Shown in pieces: positions 1 through 8,778 of a stretch of DNA of 64,000 nucleotides (within the stretch, counting starts at the first letter, position 1; every line of letters begins with the position of its first letter). The notes beneath the pieces are model-generated. The model ran no database searches, was not told where the DNA came from, and saw only the letters and a program-made list of their open reading frames with translations. The stretch spans positions 3,007,933 through 3,071,932 of the forward strand of contig NZ_WKJQ01000001.1 of assembly GCF_009674625.1 (NCBI RefSeq), written 5' to 3'. Source of the stretch: Haloferax marinum (GTDB lineage: Archaea > Halobacteriota > Halobacteria > Halobacteriales > Haloferacaceae). A program made the translations under genes and the position numbers.

Positions 1-1363
1 CTTCGTCACCGAGTTCGACGATACGCGCGAGTTCGCCGTGGCCCTCGACGGGGTGGCCGTCGCTGGCGAGTGCGACGTCGCCTTCGCGGAGTTTCGACAC
101 CGCATCGTCGGTCTTGCGGGCGCGGAGTTCCCACGTTCCGTCGGGTTGCTCTTCTTCGCCCAGTGGTTCGAGTCCGATGAGTGCTCGGTCGTCGTCGGCG
201 CGTTCTTCGGCGGATTGCTCCCAGAGTTTGCGGTATTCGGCGTGGACTGCCCGTCGTTCTTCTTCGATGTCGCGGTAGAACTGGTCGAAGTAGTCGCGTT
301 CGTCTTCTGGGATTGGGGTGATTGGGTTTGGGTTCGGGTTGTTGTCTTCGACTTTCGACTCCTGTCCGAGGCGTCCCGAGACGACCATGCAGGTGTCCTT
401 ATCGAAGCAGTACTGGCACTTCGAGTTCACCTCACGCCCGGTCGGCACGGACGTTTCGTACTCCATCGCGGCGATTTCGTTGCGTGTGCGGACGACGAAC
501 TCGAGCAGGCCGCGACCGATAGAGAAGTCTTTGGCGGGCGAGAGGTCACCCGACTCTTCGGTTCGGTCGAGCGTGGTGTTCTTGGTGTACAGGAGCGTCC
601 CCGTGTCGACCGGGACGCCGCGTTCGTGGAGGATGAGCGCGTAGGCGGCGGCCTGAATCTTGTCCTGAAATCGCGGGTCGCGGTTGAGGTTCTTCCCCGT
701 CTTGAGTTCGACGGGTGCTCCACGCCGAAGTGCGTCGGCACGTCCCTTGATGCCGAACGTCGGCGAGATGAGCGTGTACTCCGAGCGCCACTCGTCTTCG
801 TCCGTGAGTTTGCCTTGCGAAAGCCACCCCTCGATGGCGGCGGCGTTGCGGCGGACTTCGTCCGCGACTTCGTCTACCTCGCGGCCGAGCAGTCCGAGTT
901 CGAGGCCGCGTTCTTCGATACGCTCCTCGATAGACGAATCGAGGTCACGTTCGCGGAGGAGGTCACCGAACACCTCGTGGACGATGGTCCCTTTCACCAC
1001 CGGGTAGTTCAGCGGGATGCCCGAGAGTTTGTTCAGGTAGTACACCCGCGAGCACCGGACCCACGACCGGATGTCGGTCACGTCCACGAGGAAGTCGGGT
1101 TCGACGACGACGAACGACTCCTTGCTCGTCGCGTAGGTCGTCTCACCGCGGTACTCCGATTCTTCCACGTCGGTGACGAGGATGTCCATCCCCGGTTCGG
1201 CGTGTTCGGCGGCGTGGGTCCACTTCGCCCAGAGGGTGACCGTGACGGGGTCTGCTGTCCCTCCTTCGGGGCGGAGTGTCACCTCCGCGAGCGAACGCTC
1301 TCCGTATCGCGTCTCGACCTCACGTGGGTCACCAACGTCGACGAGTGGACCGCGCAGATTCAC
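1..1363 (-). CDS. dna2: Dna2-type ATP-dependent helicase/nuclease, N-terminal part (C-terminus off the left edge)
   Basis: Read on the minus strand this is one open frame that runs off the left edge, so it is partial (about 454 residues here). It begins with a beta-rich, OB-like segment, then a Cas4/Dna2-type RecB-fold nuclease domain: Cys104 in CSRVYYL, His129 in GTIVHE, Asp210 in GRADAL, and Glu219-Leu-Lys221 in VELKTGK. The later CQYCFDKDTC triad together with Cys104 would hold a 4Fe-4S cluster. This is the Dna2 layout; the helicase domain should lie beyond the edge. The GTG start at 1363 is chosen because the family's N-terminus aligns there and an AT-rich box lies about 26 bases upstream, which fits a leaderless mRNA. 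The frame remains open further upstream without a better start. It is divergent from the gene at 1484. Confidence 0.88.
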   Translation of the reverse strand, partial: MNLRGPLVDVGDPREVETRYGERSLAEVTLRPEGGTADPVTVTLWAKWTHAAEHAEPGMDILVTDVEESEYRGETTYATSKESFVVVEPDFLVDVTDIRSWVRCSRVYYLNKLSGIPLNYPVVKGTIVHEVFGDLLRERDLDSSIEERIEERGLELGLLGREVDEVADEVRRNAAAIEGWLSQGKLTDEDEWRSEYTLISPTFGIKGRADALRRGAPVELKTGKNLNRDPRFQDKIQAAAYALILHERGVPVDTGTLLYTKNTTLDRTEESGDLSPAKDFSIGRGLLEFVVRTRNEIAAMEYETSVPTGREVNSKCQYCFDKDTCMVVSGRLGQESKVEDNNPNPNPITPIPEDERDYFDQFYRDIEEERRAVHAEYRKLWEQSAEERADDDRALIGLEPLGEEEQPDGTWELRARKTDDAVSKLREGDVALASDGHPVEGHGELARIVELGDE

Positions 1364-1483
1364 GTCGAAACCGTCGGGGAGGAACGGGCAAATAGGCGTC
1401 GGTCGTTCGACTCGTTGCCCCGCCCCCACGACGAACTGACAGTAACCGTCACGTTCTTTCTCTCCGCGGCGATACCACCGCGT

Positions 1484-2044
1484 ATGCGCGTCAGAGATTG
1501 GCAAGACATCCTCTCGGACGTCGTCGACGAAAGCCGCGACTCAAGCGGTTGGCGTGCCGTGGCAGGAAATCGGCGTCAGGGACTCGGAGAAGACCTCTTT
1601 CTGAGCCATCGAGATATCGGAGTCTACCAACTCAAGACGTACGCGAAGAACCCCTACGAAGTACGTGGCGTCGGCGCGAGAGTCGCCCGCCGTATCGACG
1701 ACGAGTTGGAGCCACTGTTTCCGACTCGAGAAACCGACGAAGACACCGGCCGGTTCGGCGTCCAACGCCCACCAGAAGACGAAGACGAAGCCAAATCGAT
1801 GGCACGACGGCTCGAAGCGGCGATAGACGTCCACTCGGAAGCGCCCACGACGCCAGACGATTTCTTCACCGACGTGATGGAGGCACTCGACAGTCCCGCG
1901 TTCGGACCGATGGATTACGAGTTCGACGCACGACCAGACCGACTCGACGACTTGTCCGACGAGTTCACCGACGCAGATGCCCTGTTGTCGTCCGAACTCG
2001 AAGACCTCATCGAGACGGACGAAGTCGACCGAGGGTTCCACTGA
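1484..2044 (+). CDS. conserved haloarchaeal protein of unknown function (186 aa)
   Basis: The N-terminal half contains a conserved-looking block: MRVRDWQDIL, GLGEDLFLSH and YQLKTYAKNPYEVRGVGARV. The C-terminal half is strongly acidic and low in complexity. There is no signal peptide or membrane segment, so it is probably cytosolic. The reading frame stays open far upstream, but that part is the antisense of dna2; the ATG at 1484 is where the haloarchaeal-type sequence begins. It is divergent from dna2 with about 120 bases between the two starts. I recognise it as a recurring haloarchaeal protein but know no function. Confidence 0.7.
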   Translation: MRVRDWQDILSDVVDESRDSSGWRAVAGNRRQGLGEDLFLSHRDIGVYQLKTYAKNPYEVRGVGARVARRIDDELEPLFPTRETDEDTGRFGVQRPPEDEDEAKSMARRLEAAIDVHSEAPTTPDDFFTDVMEALDSPAFGPMDYEFDARPDRLDDLSDEFTDADALLSSELEDLIETDEVDRGFH

Positions 2045-2147
2045 GAGCCATCGGTTTCAAATCACCTCGTCACTACGGAACCGACATGAACAGACGGGGG
2101 ACGTTTGAATCGGAATTCGACGCTGGCGTACCGACGACGGAGGACCG

Positions 2148-2378
2148 ATGGTCGGACCGAGTTTGAGCGACGACGAGGCGAAACTCGCGAGCCTCCGCCT
2201 CAAAATCGGATTCGTCCTGCTCGTCGGGTTCTCTGGAGGGTTCGTCGGCCTCGCGGCAGGTGCGACGCTTCCACAAGTAGCCCTCGCCTTCGTCGGCGCG
2301 TCGGTCCTCGGCGTCGCCCTCCTCGTCTTTCTGTCGTACTGGGGGCGTGAATTCGTGAACGTGAATCAACGTCGATGA
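2148..2378 (+). CDS. small two-helix membrane protein (76 aa)
   Basis: Two hydrophobic segments (about residues 20-39 and 42-62) are separated by a short polar turn, preceded by a charged SLSDDEAKL start and followed by a short basic tail. This is the pattern of a small haloarchaeal membrane protein. No motif points to a function. The gene stands alone between the hypothetical protein at 1484 and the RNA candidate at 2506. Confidence 0.65.
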   Translation: MVGPSLSDDEAKLASLRLKIGFVLLVGFSGGFVGLAAGATLPQVALAFVGASVLGVALLVFLSYWGREFVNVNQRR

Positions 2379-2479
2379 CCCCTGACGGACGGATTTGTGG
2401 AGTACCAACACAATTATGACAACTATTTAATAGTCGAAGTGTCCAAACCCCTTTAAACTCGTGCCATGACATCGCAGGG

Positions 2480-2486
2480 TATATAT
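2480..2486 (+). promoter_or_regulatory. TATA box for the structured RNA candidate
   Basis: TATATAT is centred about 25 bases before the base of the first predicted helix at 2506, the usual archaeal TATA-to-start distance. A second box, TTTAAA, lies at about 2452-2457, and a short palindrome (ACTATT, one base, AATAGT) lies upstream at about 2423-2435. No open reading frame begins downstream on this strand. Confidence 0.5.
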
Positions 2487-2505
2487 CTGATAAGCATGCA
2501 CCCTT

Positions 2506-2676
2506 TATCGCCGGTTACCGGGGCAGGGGCAACTACCTGGTATACACCGGAATACGCAATGGGGCGTTAGGGTTGGGCCTCTAGCACAACATTGCGTACT
2601 ACCCAAGGTGCGTGCACGACCTGGACCCCAGGCTCGGGCCGCACCCTGATGGAGTTGCAGTCTCCTCAGGGCGATA
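2506..2676 (+). ncRNA. candidate structured non-coding RNA, class not recognised
   Basis: There is no protein frame here, yet nearly every base can be placed in helices. A closing helix pairs TATCGCC (2506-2512) with GGCGATA (2670-2676). Inside are four hairpins: CCGGT/ACCGG with TACC/GGTA (2511-2550); a perfect 9-bp TACGCAATG/CATTGCGTA (2553-2561 with 2590-2598); GGTGCG/CGCACC (2607-2612 with 2640-2645) topped by CCTGG/CCAGG; and CTGA-GGAG/CTCC-TCAG (2646-2669). TTGGG (2573-2577) in the second hairpin loop can pair with CCCAA (2602-2606), a possible pseudoknot. The 3' end overlaps the last codons of the convergent gene at 2666. I find no hallmark of SRP RNA, RNase P RNA or C/D guides. Strand is chosen from the TATA box. 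Confidence 0.5.
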
Positions 2677-3628
2677 CCCGAGCGATCCATCGCTCGGGGG
2701 CGTCCAATTCCGCGTTCGTCGGCAGGTTCTCTGGATGGTCCCACACACGTGAAGCGGCCGCCACGCCCCGTTCGTCTGCGACGTGTTCGAAGAAGCGAGC
2801 GCCGCGTTCGTACTGCCGGCGCTTGAGTCCGAGTCCGAGTGCGCGTCGGGTGAGTCGAGCGATTGGGCCGCCACCCTGCCGTCGCGCGTCGAGTTTGCGG
2901 CGCAGGTCTTCGTACTCGTCGTCGAACGCGCGGTCCATCAGCAGTTCTGCGTAGCCTTCGACCGCCGTCATCGCCGTGTCGAGTTCTGCAAACGCGTCTC
3001 GGTCGAGGTCGCCGTCGACCAGGGCGTCGATACCGCGACTCATCCGCGTTTCGAGGTGGGTCGGAAGCCACGGGGCCGCACCGAACTCTGCGGCGTGTGC
3101 CACCTCGTGGAAGGCGATCCAACGACGGAATCGTGGGTAGTCGACGTCGAGCGAATCTGCGACGCGGCGAATGTTCGGGTGGACGAAGTAGAGTCCGTGC
3201 TCGTCGTCACCCTCCGCGAGGAGGAGTGGGTCGTACTGTCCGAGGACGTTGTTGCCGAGGAACGAGAGGACGAGGGCGAACGTGCCGGTGTTGACCGCAC
3301 GGGCGACCCCCGGAAACACCGAGGGACCGTGTTCTTCGAAGGGGGCCATCACCCGGCGGAACGTCTCGACGTTGGCGTCTATCCAGTGGTGGCGATTCTG
3401 TACCTCGACGACGTCCGGCACCTCGAACGTCACACCAGCGACGACAGAGAGTCGGTCGCGTGCGTCTCGCACGTCGGCCGCGTATCCCGACTGCTCTTCC
3501 GCAGAGAGGTCGAGTGACCCAGGGTCGACCGACGCTTTGGACGCCTCTGCGACGGCGTCCCAGTCGATGTTCCCGGTCCCGGACGCCGAAGCGTCTGCGA
3601 CTACGCGGACGCTTCGAAGGAAGTTCAT
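2666..3628 (-). CDS. zincin-like metalloprotease family protein (320 aa; DUF2342 / F420-associated type)
   Basis: The motif FHEVAHAAEFG (HExxH type) with a later conserved VEGYAELLMD glutamate region identifies a zinc metallopeptidase fold of the family annotated as zinc-dependent metalloprotease, or as coenzyme F420 biosynthesis-associated protein. The length is typical. It has no signal peptide and no membrane segment. The physiological substrate is not known for the family and the F420 link is only by association in other organisms. Its last codons form a GC-rich palindrome (near 2678-2699) and overlap the 3' side of the RNA candidate. Confidence 0.82.
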   Translation of the reverse strand: MNFLRSVRVVADASASGTGNIDWDAVAEASKASVDPGSLDLSAEEQSGYAADVRDARDRLSVVAGVTFEVPDVVEVQNRHHWIDANVETFRRVMAPFEEHGPSVFPGVARAVNTGTFALVLSFLGNNVLGQYDPLLLAEGDDEHGLYFVHPNIRRVADSLDVDYPRFRRWIAFHEVAHAAEFGAAPWLPTHLETRMSRGIDALVDGDLDRDAFAELDTAMTAVEGYAELLMDRAFDDEYEDLRRKLDARRQGGGPIARLTRRALGLGLKRRQYERGARFFEHVADERGVAAASRVWDHPENLPTNAELDAPERWIARVSP

Positions 3629-3679
3629 ACGCTACCGTGGGGCGCTGGCGGCAAAACGCTTCGGCCGATGGGGGGCAAA

Positions 3680-3715
3680 ACGACAACAGAGACGACAACA
3701 GAGACGACAACAGAG
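3680..3715. repeat. three tandem copies of a 12-bp unit
   Basis: The unit ACGACAACAGAG occurs three times head to tail, followed by a degenerate fourth (ACGAAAAC). It lies in the 179-bp gap between the divergent genes at 3628 and 3808. A simple slippage-type repeat; no function is evident. Confidence 0.8.
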
Positions 3716-3807
3716 ACGAAAACCAGTGCGAGAACGGTCGTCACGACGAGCATCGACCGGGGTCGAACGCCCACTAAAGACTATACACCACCTCGCGTGG
3801 TGGACGT

Positions 3808-4626
3808 ATGGACCGAACCATCGACCACGTCGCGTTCGGTGGTCTCGAGTTGTACGAACTCCGAACCGCCGCGAACGAGGTCGGACTCACCCCGACGTAC
3901 GGCGGCGAACACAGCACCGGAACGACGCACATGGCGGTCGTTCCGTTCCCGGACGGGTCGTATCTCGAACTCATCGCGCCGACGCTCGGAACCGACGCCG
4001 AAGACGCAGGATTCTGGCCGACGCATCTCGCCGCAGACGCTGGTCCCACTGGATGGTGTCTCGAAGTCCCGGACGTCGCGGCGAGTGCGAAGACCGCAAT
4101 CGACGCTGGAATCCCGGTCGACGGCCCACGCGCCGCCTCCCGCGAGCGTCCTGATGGCCGACTCGTCGAGTGGGATATGTGCTTCGAAGGCGACGACCTG
4201 CGACTTCCGTTTACCATCCGCGACCGGACGCCCCGCGACTATCGCGTCCCGCGAACGTCACACAACACGTCGCTTCGCGGCCTCCGGACGGTCATCGTCG
4301 CGACGCGCGACGCCGACGCCACTGCCGACCTGTTCGCACGGCGGCATCGCTACCCGTCACCAGTCGAAATCAACGGCCCCTTTACCAACTTCTCGGTCTG
4401 TCCGGGAACGCCGCTCGCCCTCTGTGAACCTGGCGATGGCGAACTGGACGCCCGACTCGACGACGTCGGTGAAGGTCCGTGTGCGTTCCTCATCGGTGTC
4501 ACCGACATCGACATCGCCCGGCAGTCGCTCTCACTCGGCCCAGAGATTCGGTACAGCGACCGCCGCATGGCGTGGTTCGACCACGAACTGTTCGAGGGCC
4601 GGTTGGGCGTGGTCGAACTTCCCTGA
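3808..4626 (+). CDS. VOC superfamily (glyoxalase-like) protein (272 aa)
   Basis: It begins MDRTIDHVAFGG, the typical first strand of a vicinal-oxygen-chelate module with a metal-ligand His. The block TTHMAVVPFPDGSYLELI matches the glyoxalase-like domain (Pfam Glyoxalase_3 type). Two modules are visible: about 5-125, and a weaker one from about 150 to the end. Members bind a divalent metal and act on small molecules, but the substrate cannot be told from sequence. Cytosolic, single gene. A TATA-like CTATAC lies about 28 bases upstream of the ATG, so the mRNA is probably leaderless. Confidence 0.8.
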   Translation: MDRTIDHVAFGGLELYELRTAANEVGLTPTYGGEHSTGTTHMAVVPFPDGSYLELIAPTLGTDAEDAGFWPTHLAADAGPTGWCLEVPDVAASAKTAIDAGIPVDGPRAASRERPDGRLVEWDMCFEGDDLRLPFTIRDRTPRDYRVPRTSHNTSLRGLRTVIVATRDADATADLFARRHRYPSPVEINGPFTNFSVCPGTPLALCEPGDGELDARLDDVGEGPCAFLIGVTDIDIARQSLSLGPEIRYSDRRMAWFDHELFEGRLGVVELP

Positions 4627-4632
4627 GCCCAC

Positions 4633-4729
4633 GCGTCGAGTCTCTTCCCCTCGCGTCGGACTCTCTTCCCCGCGTCGGTGTCTCTCCCCTGCGTCGGACT
4701 CTCTCCCCTGCGTCGGACCCTTTTTCCCC
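4633..4729. repeat. five tandem copies of a 19-20-bp unit between convergent genes
   Basis: The unit GCGTCGGACTCTCTCCCCT (19 bases) is repeated five times with small changes: AGTCTCTT, ACTCTCTT, TGTCTCTC, ACTCTCTC, ACCCTTTTT. It fills almost all of the gap between the convergent genes ending at 4626 and 4733. The last unit has a T5 run that could serve as terminator for the VOC gene. There are no unique spacers, so it is not a CRISPR array. Confidence 0.85.
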
Positions 4730-4732
4730 GCT

Positions 4733-5893
4733 TCAGGCAGCGCAGTTGTTCGGGCCGAGTTCGAGCACCGTCGCCTCTTCTTCGTCACCGACCGATTCGC
4801 GGCCCGTGTTGATGGCGATGACGCGCTCGTAGTTCGGCGGTTTCTCCGGCGTGTCGTCGGCGATTCGGTGGACGAACGTCTCTTCGTCCATCTCGAGGAG
4901 CGCCAACTCCTCGCGGAGTTCGCCGAGCGTCGTCCCCACGAGTTCACCCGGTGACGCGACACCGTAGGTTCCGTCGGCGGCAACCGAGACGTGACCGGGG
5001 AGAATCCGTGTCTCTGCGGGGAGTGAGAGTATCCGCTCGTGGAGCGTCTCGTAGAGGAGTTCCGCACCCGTGGCGGCGTCCGCATCGCCGAACTGGAGTT
5101 CGGTCCGACCGACCGATTCGACGAACAGTGTGTCGCCGGTCAGGAGGTATCGGCCATCGACGAGGTAGTTCGTCATGTCGGAGGTGTGGCCAGGGGCGTA
5201 GCGTGCTTCTATCTCCACCTCACCGACCGAGAGCGTCTCGCCGTCGGCGAGTGCAGTGAAGTCGTACTGCACGTCACGGTCTGTGGCGTGTTCGCCGAGA
5301 TAGTACGGCACGCCGAGGCGGTCCGCCAGTGCTCGGCCGCCGGAGACGTGGTCGGCGTGGACGTGCGTGTCGAGGACGCCCGAGACGGTCATCCCCGCGT
5401 CGGCAGCGACGAGTTCGAACTCGTGGAACTGCCTGGTCGCGTCGACGACGACTGCCTCGCGTGCCGACCGAGAGCCGACGACGTAGCCCAGACAGCCTTT
5501 GGCGCGTCGTTGGACCTGTGCGACGTACAGGTCGTCGTCGCCCGTCTCGAGTTCGACGAGTTCGTACAGTTTACTCCAATCTTCCATCCCACCTTTGACG
5601 ACGGTTACGTCGTCGTACCCGCGTGTACTGAGTGCGAACCCGAACGACGTAGACGAGAGTCCTTTTCCACAGATGGCGACGATTGGGCCTTCTGCGGCGA
5701 GTTCCTCGACCCGTTCCCAGTCCCAGTCGCCGCCGAGGCCATCGACGGGGTGATACGGGACGTTCACGGCACCCGCGATGTGCCACGCGTCGAAACTCTC
5801 GGGAGGGCGCGTATCGACGACGGTGAACGACGCACCCGCGTCGAGTTCGTCTGCGAGTTCGGAGACGGTAATCTGGTGAAGCAGCTTTCCCAT
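4733..5893 (-). CDS. rhodanese-metallo-beta-lactamase fusion, persulfide dioxygenase-like (386 aa)
   Basis: The N-terminal rhodanese domain (about 1-110) has the active Cys in AICGKGLSS. The metallo-beta-lactamase domain (about 125-370) has the metal motif DTHVHADHVSGG, then APGHTSD, LLTGDTLF and LPGHVS. This pairing is found in sulfur-transfer enzymes related to ETHE1/persulfide dioxygenase and points to persulfide or sulfide oxidation; haloarchaea use gamma-glutamylcysteine instead of glutathione. The ATG at 5893 (MGKLLHQ) is preferred over a GTG seven codons earlier because the rhodanese fold begins there. It lies just downstream of rps2 on the same strand, with 123 bases between. Confidence 0.85.
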   Translation of the reverse strand: MGKLLHQITVSELADELDAGASFTVVDTRPPESFDAWHIAGAVNVPYHPVDGLGGDWDWERVEELAAEGPIVAICGKGLSSTSFGFALSTRGYDDVTVVKGGMEDWSKLYELVELETGDDDLYVAQVQRRAKGCLGYVVGSRSAREAVVVDATRQFHEFELVAADAGMTVSGVLDTHVHADHVSGGRALADRLGVPYYLGEHATDRDVQYDFTALADGETLSVGEVEIEARYAPGHTSDMTNYLVDGRYLLTGDTLFVESVGRTELQFGDADAATGAELLYETLHERILSLPAETRILPGHVSVAADGTYGVASPGELVGTTLGELREELALLEMDEETFVHRIADDTPEKPPNYERVIAINTGRESVGDEEEATVLELGPNNCAA

Positions 5894-6016
5894 ATGTGAT
5901 GGTATGCCAAGCACGTGGAAAACGGTTTGTGGCGGCAGGGGTTCTGCACCGACCGACAGCGCGGCCGCTCTCCGTGTGAGCGCCAGAAAAGTCGAAGTTC
6001 GAAACTACCGGACCGT

Positions 6017-6799
6017 CTACAGTTCGGCCTCGAAGTCTTCGAGGGCGTAGACGGTGTCGGTGCCACGGCGGTCGAGCGTCTCGTTGGCGAGGAGCCAGTA
6101 GACGACCGACAGTGCGCGGCGACCCTTGTTGTTGGTCGGGACGACCAGGTCCACGTTGGACGTCTGGTTGTTGGAGTCACACATCGCGATGACGGGGATA
6201 CCGACCGTGATGGCCTCCTTGACTGCCTGCGCGTCACCGATCGGGTCGGTGACGACGACCACGTCAGGCTCGATGTAGCCGGCGTAGTCCGGGTTCGTCA
6301 GCGTGCCGGGGATAAAGCGTCCCGTGCGGGCACGAGCGCCGACGGCGTCGGCGAACTTCTCGGCCGGGAACCGACCGTACTGACGGGAGGACGTCACCAG
6401 AATCTGCTCTGGGTTGTAGTTCGCGAGGAAGTCCGCAGCGGTGCGGATTCGCGAGTCCGTCTGGCTCACGTCGAGCACGTACAGCCCATCGTCACGGACA
6501 CGGTGGATGAACCGAACCATGTCCTTGGTCTTCTGCTGGGTACCGATGTGGACACCGGCGGCCAGGTAATCTTCGACCGGGATGAGCAGGTCGGCGTCTT
6601 CGTCGGGCATAACGTCCTCGTCGAAGGCCGGCTCAGGCTCTGCTTCTTCGGCCTCGGCAGCCTCGTCGGCCGCCTCGGCGGTCTCTGCTGTCTCGTCTTC
6701 GGTGGCGGCCTCGTCGGTGCTCGTCTCGGCGACCGCTTCGGTCTCCGTCTCGAGTTCCTCGTCGGCGACCTCCACCGCGTCGTTTTCGTTGTCGCTCAT
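6017..6799 (-). CDS. rps2: 30S ribosomal protein uS2
   Basis: The core (about 73-260) matches archaeal uS2: [44 protein letters not shown] and [11 protein letters not shown]. The first 70 residues form a long Glu/Ala-rich acidic extension typical of haloarchaeal S2. It overlaps the eno stop by four bases (ATGA), so it is translated from the same mRNA. It is the last gene of the ribosomal/RNA polymerase/enolase operon. Confidence 0.97.
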   Translation of the reverse strand: MSDNENDAVEVADEELETETEAVAETSTDEAATEDETAETAEAADEAAEAEEAEPEPAFDEDVMPDEDADLLIPVEDYLAAGVHIGTQQKTKDMVRFIHRVRDDGLYVLDVSQTDSRIRTAADFLANYNPEQILVTSSRQYGRFPAEKFADAVGARARTGRFIPGTLTNPDYAGYIEPDVVVVTDPIGDAQAVKEAITVGIPVIAMCDSNNQTSNVDLVVPTNNKGRRALSVVYWLLANETLDRRGTDTVYALEDFEAEL

Positions 6800-7995
6800 A
6801 CTGCGTCGTCCGCGATGCGGATGAGTTCGTTCAGTTTGGCAGTTCGCTCGCCTTGCACCGTGCCGGTCTTGATGAACGGCGCGTCGGTGGCGACGGCGAG
6901 GTGTGCGATGGTCGTGTCTTCGGTCTCACCGGAGCGGTGAGAGATGACAGCGTCCATCCCGTTTCGGGAGGCCAGTTCGACGGCGTCGAACGCGTCGGAC
7001 AGCGTCCCGATCTGGTTCGGTTTGATGAGGATGGAGTTCGCGGCACCCACGTCGATGCCTTCCTGCAGGCGGTCGACGTTGGTGACAAAGAGGTCGTCAC
7101 CGCAGATGAGCGTGCGGTCTCCCACACGGTCGGTGAGTTCCGCGAAGCCCTCGTAGTCGTTCTCGTCGAGGGGGTCTTCGACGTAGACGAGGTCGTACTC
7201 GTCGACCATCTCGGCCACGTAGTCGATCTGCTCGTCTGTCGTCTTCGTCTCGTCACCGTAGTGGTAGACACCATCTTCGAACATCTCCGAGGCCGCGATG
7301 TCGAGACCGAAGCGAATCTCGAAGCCGAGTTCGTCCTCGACGTCGGAGACCGCTTCTTCCATAATCTCGAACGCTTCGGCGTCGGAGACTGCTGGTGCCC
7401 ACGCACCTTCGTCGCCTTTCGCGGCAGGCACACCACGCTCGTCGAGAATCTCGGACGCGCGGGCGTGAACCTTCGCGTTGGCGAAGACGGCTTCGGAGAC
7501 ACTCGGCGCACCGACAGGTGCGGCGAGGAACTCCTGGATGTTCGTCGCTTCCTTGGCGTGTTCACCGCCGCCGATGACGTTCCCGAGCGGCGTCGGGAAG
7601 TTGTCGCCCCGGAACGCGCCGCCGAGATGCTGGTAGAGCGGTGCACCGAGCACGTCAGCACCAGCCTTCGCGGCCGCCATCGAGATGGCGACTGCGCTGT
7701 TTGCACCGATCTCCGAGAAGTTCTCGGTTCCATCGGCACCGCGCAGGGCACCGTCGACCTCACGCTGGTCGCCCGCGTAGACTTCGTCTACGAGACGGGG
7801 GACGGCGTGACGACGGGCCGCTGCGATAGCCTCGGTCGGTGGCAGTTCGATAGCCTCGTACTCGCCAGTGGACGCACCACTCGGGGCCGCAGCACGACCG
7901 AACCCACCGGATTCGGTGAGGACGTCGGCTTCGACCGTCGGGTTTCCACGGGAGTCGAGCACGCGGCGCAGGGAGACGGATGTGATTCGAGTCAT
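6796..7995 (-). CDS. eno: enolase (phosphopyruvate hydratase)
   Basis: It catalyses 2-phosphoglycerate to phosphoenolpyruvate. Visible are the loop [10 protein letters not shown], metal ligands in [18 protein letters not shown] and [10 protein letters not shown], the catalytic Lys in [10 protein letters not shown], and SHRSGETED. At 399 aa it is about 20-30 residues shorter than bacterial enolases, as usual for haloarchaea. It sits between rpoK (four-base gap) and rps2 (four-base overlap), the conserved archaeal order. Confidence 0.97.
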   Translation of the reverse strand: MTRITSVSLRRVLDSRGNPTVEADVLTESGGFGRAAAPSGASTGEYEAIELPPTEAIAAARRHAVPRLVDEVYAGDQREVDGALRGADGTENFSEIGANSAVAISMAAAKAGADVLGAPLYQHLGGAFRGDNFPTPLGNVIGGGEHAKEATNIQEFLAAPVGAPSVSEAVFANAKVHARASEILDERGVPAAKGDEGAWAPAVSDAEAFEIMEEAVSDVEDELGFEIRFGLDIAASEMFEDGVYHYGDETKTTDEQIDYVAEMVDEYDLVYVEDPLDENDYEGFAELTDRVGDRTLICGDDLFVTNVDRLQEGIDVGAANSILIKPNQIGTLSDAFDAVELASRNGMDAVISHRSGETEDTTIAHLAVATDAPFIKTGTVQGERTAKLNELIRIADDAV

Positions 7996-7999
7996 GTTA

Positions 8000-8176
8000 T
8001 CACTTACCCTCTCGTTTCACGGTGAACGGGAGGACACCTGCATCGTACTCCTCAGCGGCGATTAATATCGGTTCGGTCTGCTCAGTCTCCACGAGCACGG
8101 GTGCGCCGTAGGAGACCTGCAGCGCTCGCGCGCCGAGGATGCGGGCTTTCTCGTATCGGTTGTACCGTTGCATCAT
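8000..8176 (-). CDS. rpoK: DNA-directed RNA polymerase subunit Rpo6 (RpoK), 58 aa
   Basis: A 58-residue frame begins [17 protein letters not shown] and ends FTVKREGK. The block [13 protein letters not shown] plus [11 protein letters not shown] is the omega/RPB6 core that clamps the largest RNA polymerase subunit. The ATG at 8176 overlaps the stop of rpoN (ATGA); a second ATG three bases on is the alternative start. Its place between rpoN and eno is the standard archaeal order. Confidence 0.93.
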   Translation of the reverse strand: MMQRYNRYEKARILGARALQVSYGAPVLVETEQTEPILIAAEEYDAGVLPFTVKREGK

Positions 8177-8367
8177 TGGTAGGGTGACACGACATCCACG
8201 AGGTCTTTGTGCGATACCATCATCCGCCGGCAGCAGGCACGAGTGACCCCGAGGTCGTCGAGGACTTCTGCAGGGTCCTCGTCACCCTCGCGAGCACGGG
8301 CCTGGAATTCATCCCAGTGTTCGCCAATCACTTTGCCGCAAGTGAAACACCGGACGGGAATCATCAT
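8173..8367 (-). CDS. rpoN: DNA-directed RNA polymerase subunit Rpo10 (RpoN), 64 aa
   Basis: The zinc-binding signature is complete: [13 protein letters not shown] near the start and RACCRRMM near residue 45, the atypical CX2C...CC zinc bundle of RPB10. It forms part of the Rpo3-11-10-12 assembly platform. Length is normal. It overlaps rpoK by four bases and follows rps9 by 12. Either of the first two ATG codons may be the start. Confidence 0.95.
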   Translation of the reverse strand: MMIPVRCFTCGKVIGEHWDEFQARAREGDEDPAEVLDDLGVTRACCRRMMVSHKDLVDVVSPYQ

Positions 8368-8379
8368 GGCTAGATCACC

Positions 8380-8778
8380 TCAGCGGTAGGACTTCTGGTA
8401 GCGAGCGCGTGCACCTGGTCCGCCCCACTTCTTGGGTTCGGACTGGCGAACGTCGTTGACCAGCAGCGAGCGGTCGAACTCCATGTACGCGTCGCGAAGT
8501 TCCGCGTCGTTGAGATGCTGCACCAGCCCTCGAGCGAGCGCGGTGCGGACTGCGTCGGCCTGACCGGCCACGCCGCCGCCGTTGACGCGCACGTCGATGT
8601 CGACCTGGGAGCGGAGGTCCTCGCCAGCGATGCGGAACGGTTCCAGCATCTTCAGGCGGGCCATCTCCGGCTCGACCAGCTCGACCGGCTGGGAGTTGAT
8701 ACGGACTCGACCTTCACCGTTGCGCACGGTCGCGCGAGCGATTGCGGTCTTCTTCTTCCCGGACGTGTTCGTTACCAT
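8380..8778 (-). CDS. rps9: 30S ribosomal protein uS9
   Basis: It matches uS9: [19 protein letters not shown] at the N-terminus and the C-terminal tail [16 protein letters not shown], whose terminal Arg reaches the P site tRNA. At 132 aa it has archaeal length. Its start overlaps the end of rpl13 by seven bases, so the two are translationally coupled. Confidence 0.97.
   Translation of the reverse strand: MVTNTSGKKKTAIARATVRNGEGRVRINSQPVELVEPEMARLKMLEPFRIAGEDLRSQVDIDVRVNGGGVAGQADAVRTALARGLVQHLNDAELRDAYMEFDRSLLVNDVRQSEPKKWGGPGARARYQKSYR

Noticed and set aside
38..1483. Long plus-strand open frame running into the gene at 1484
   Set aside because: It is the antisense of dna2, whose minus-strand reading gives clear Dna2 nuclease motifs. 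GC-rich haloarchaeal DNA often leaves the opposite strand open.
2506..2676. SRP 7S RNA or RNase P RNA
   Set aside because: I could not find the SRP helix 8 GGAAGGGAGCAG-type motif or the RNase P GAGGAAAGTCC and ACAGAA-type conserved regions on either strand.
2678..2699. Rho-independent-like terminator hairpin
   Set aside because: The palindrome is inside the coding end of the metalloprotease (APERWIARV) and lacks a T run; it may be coincidental coding.
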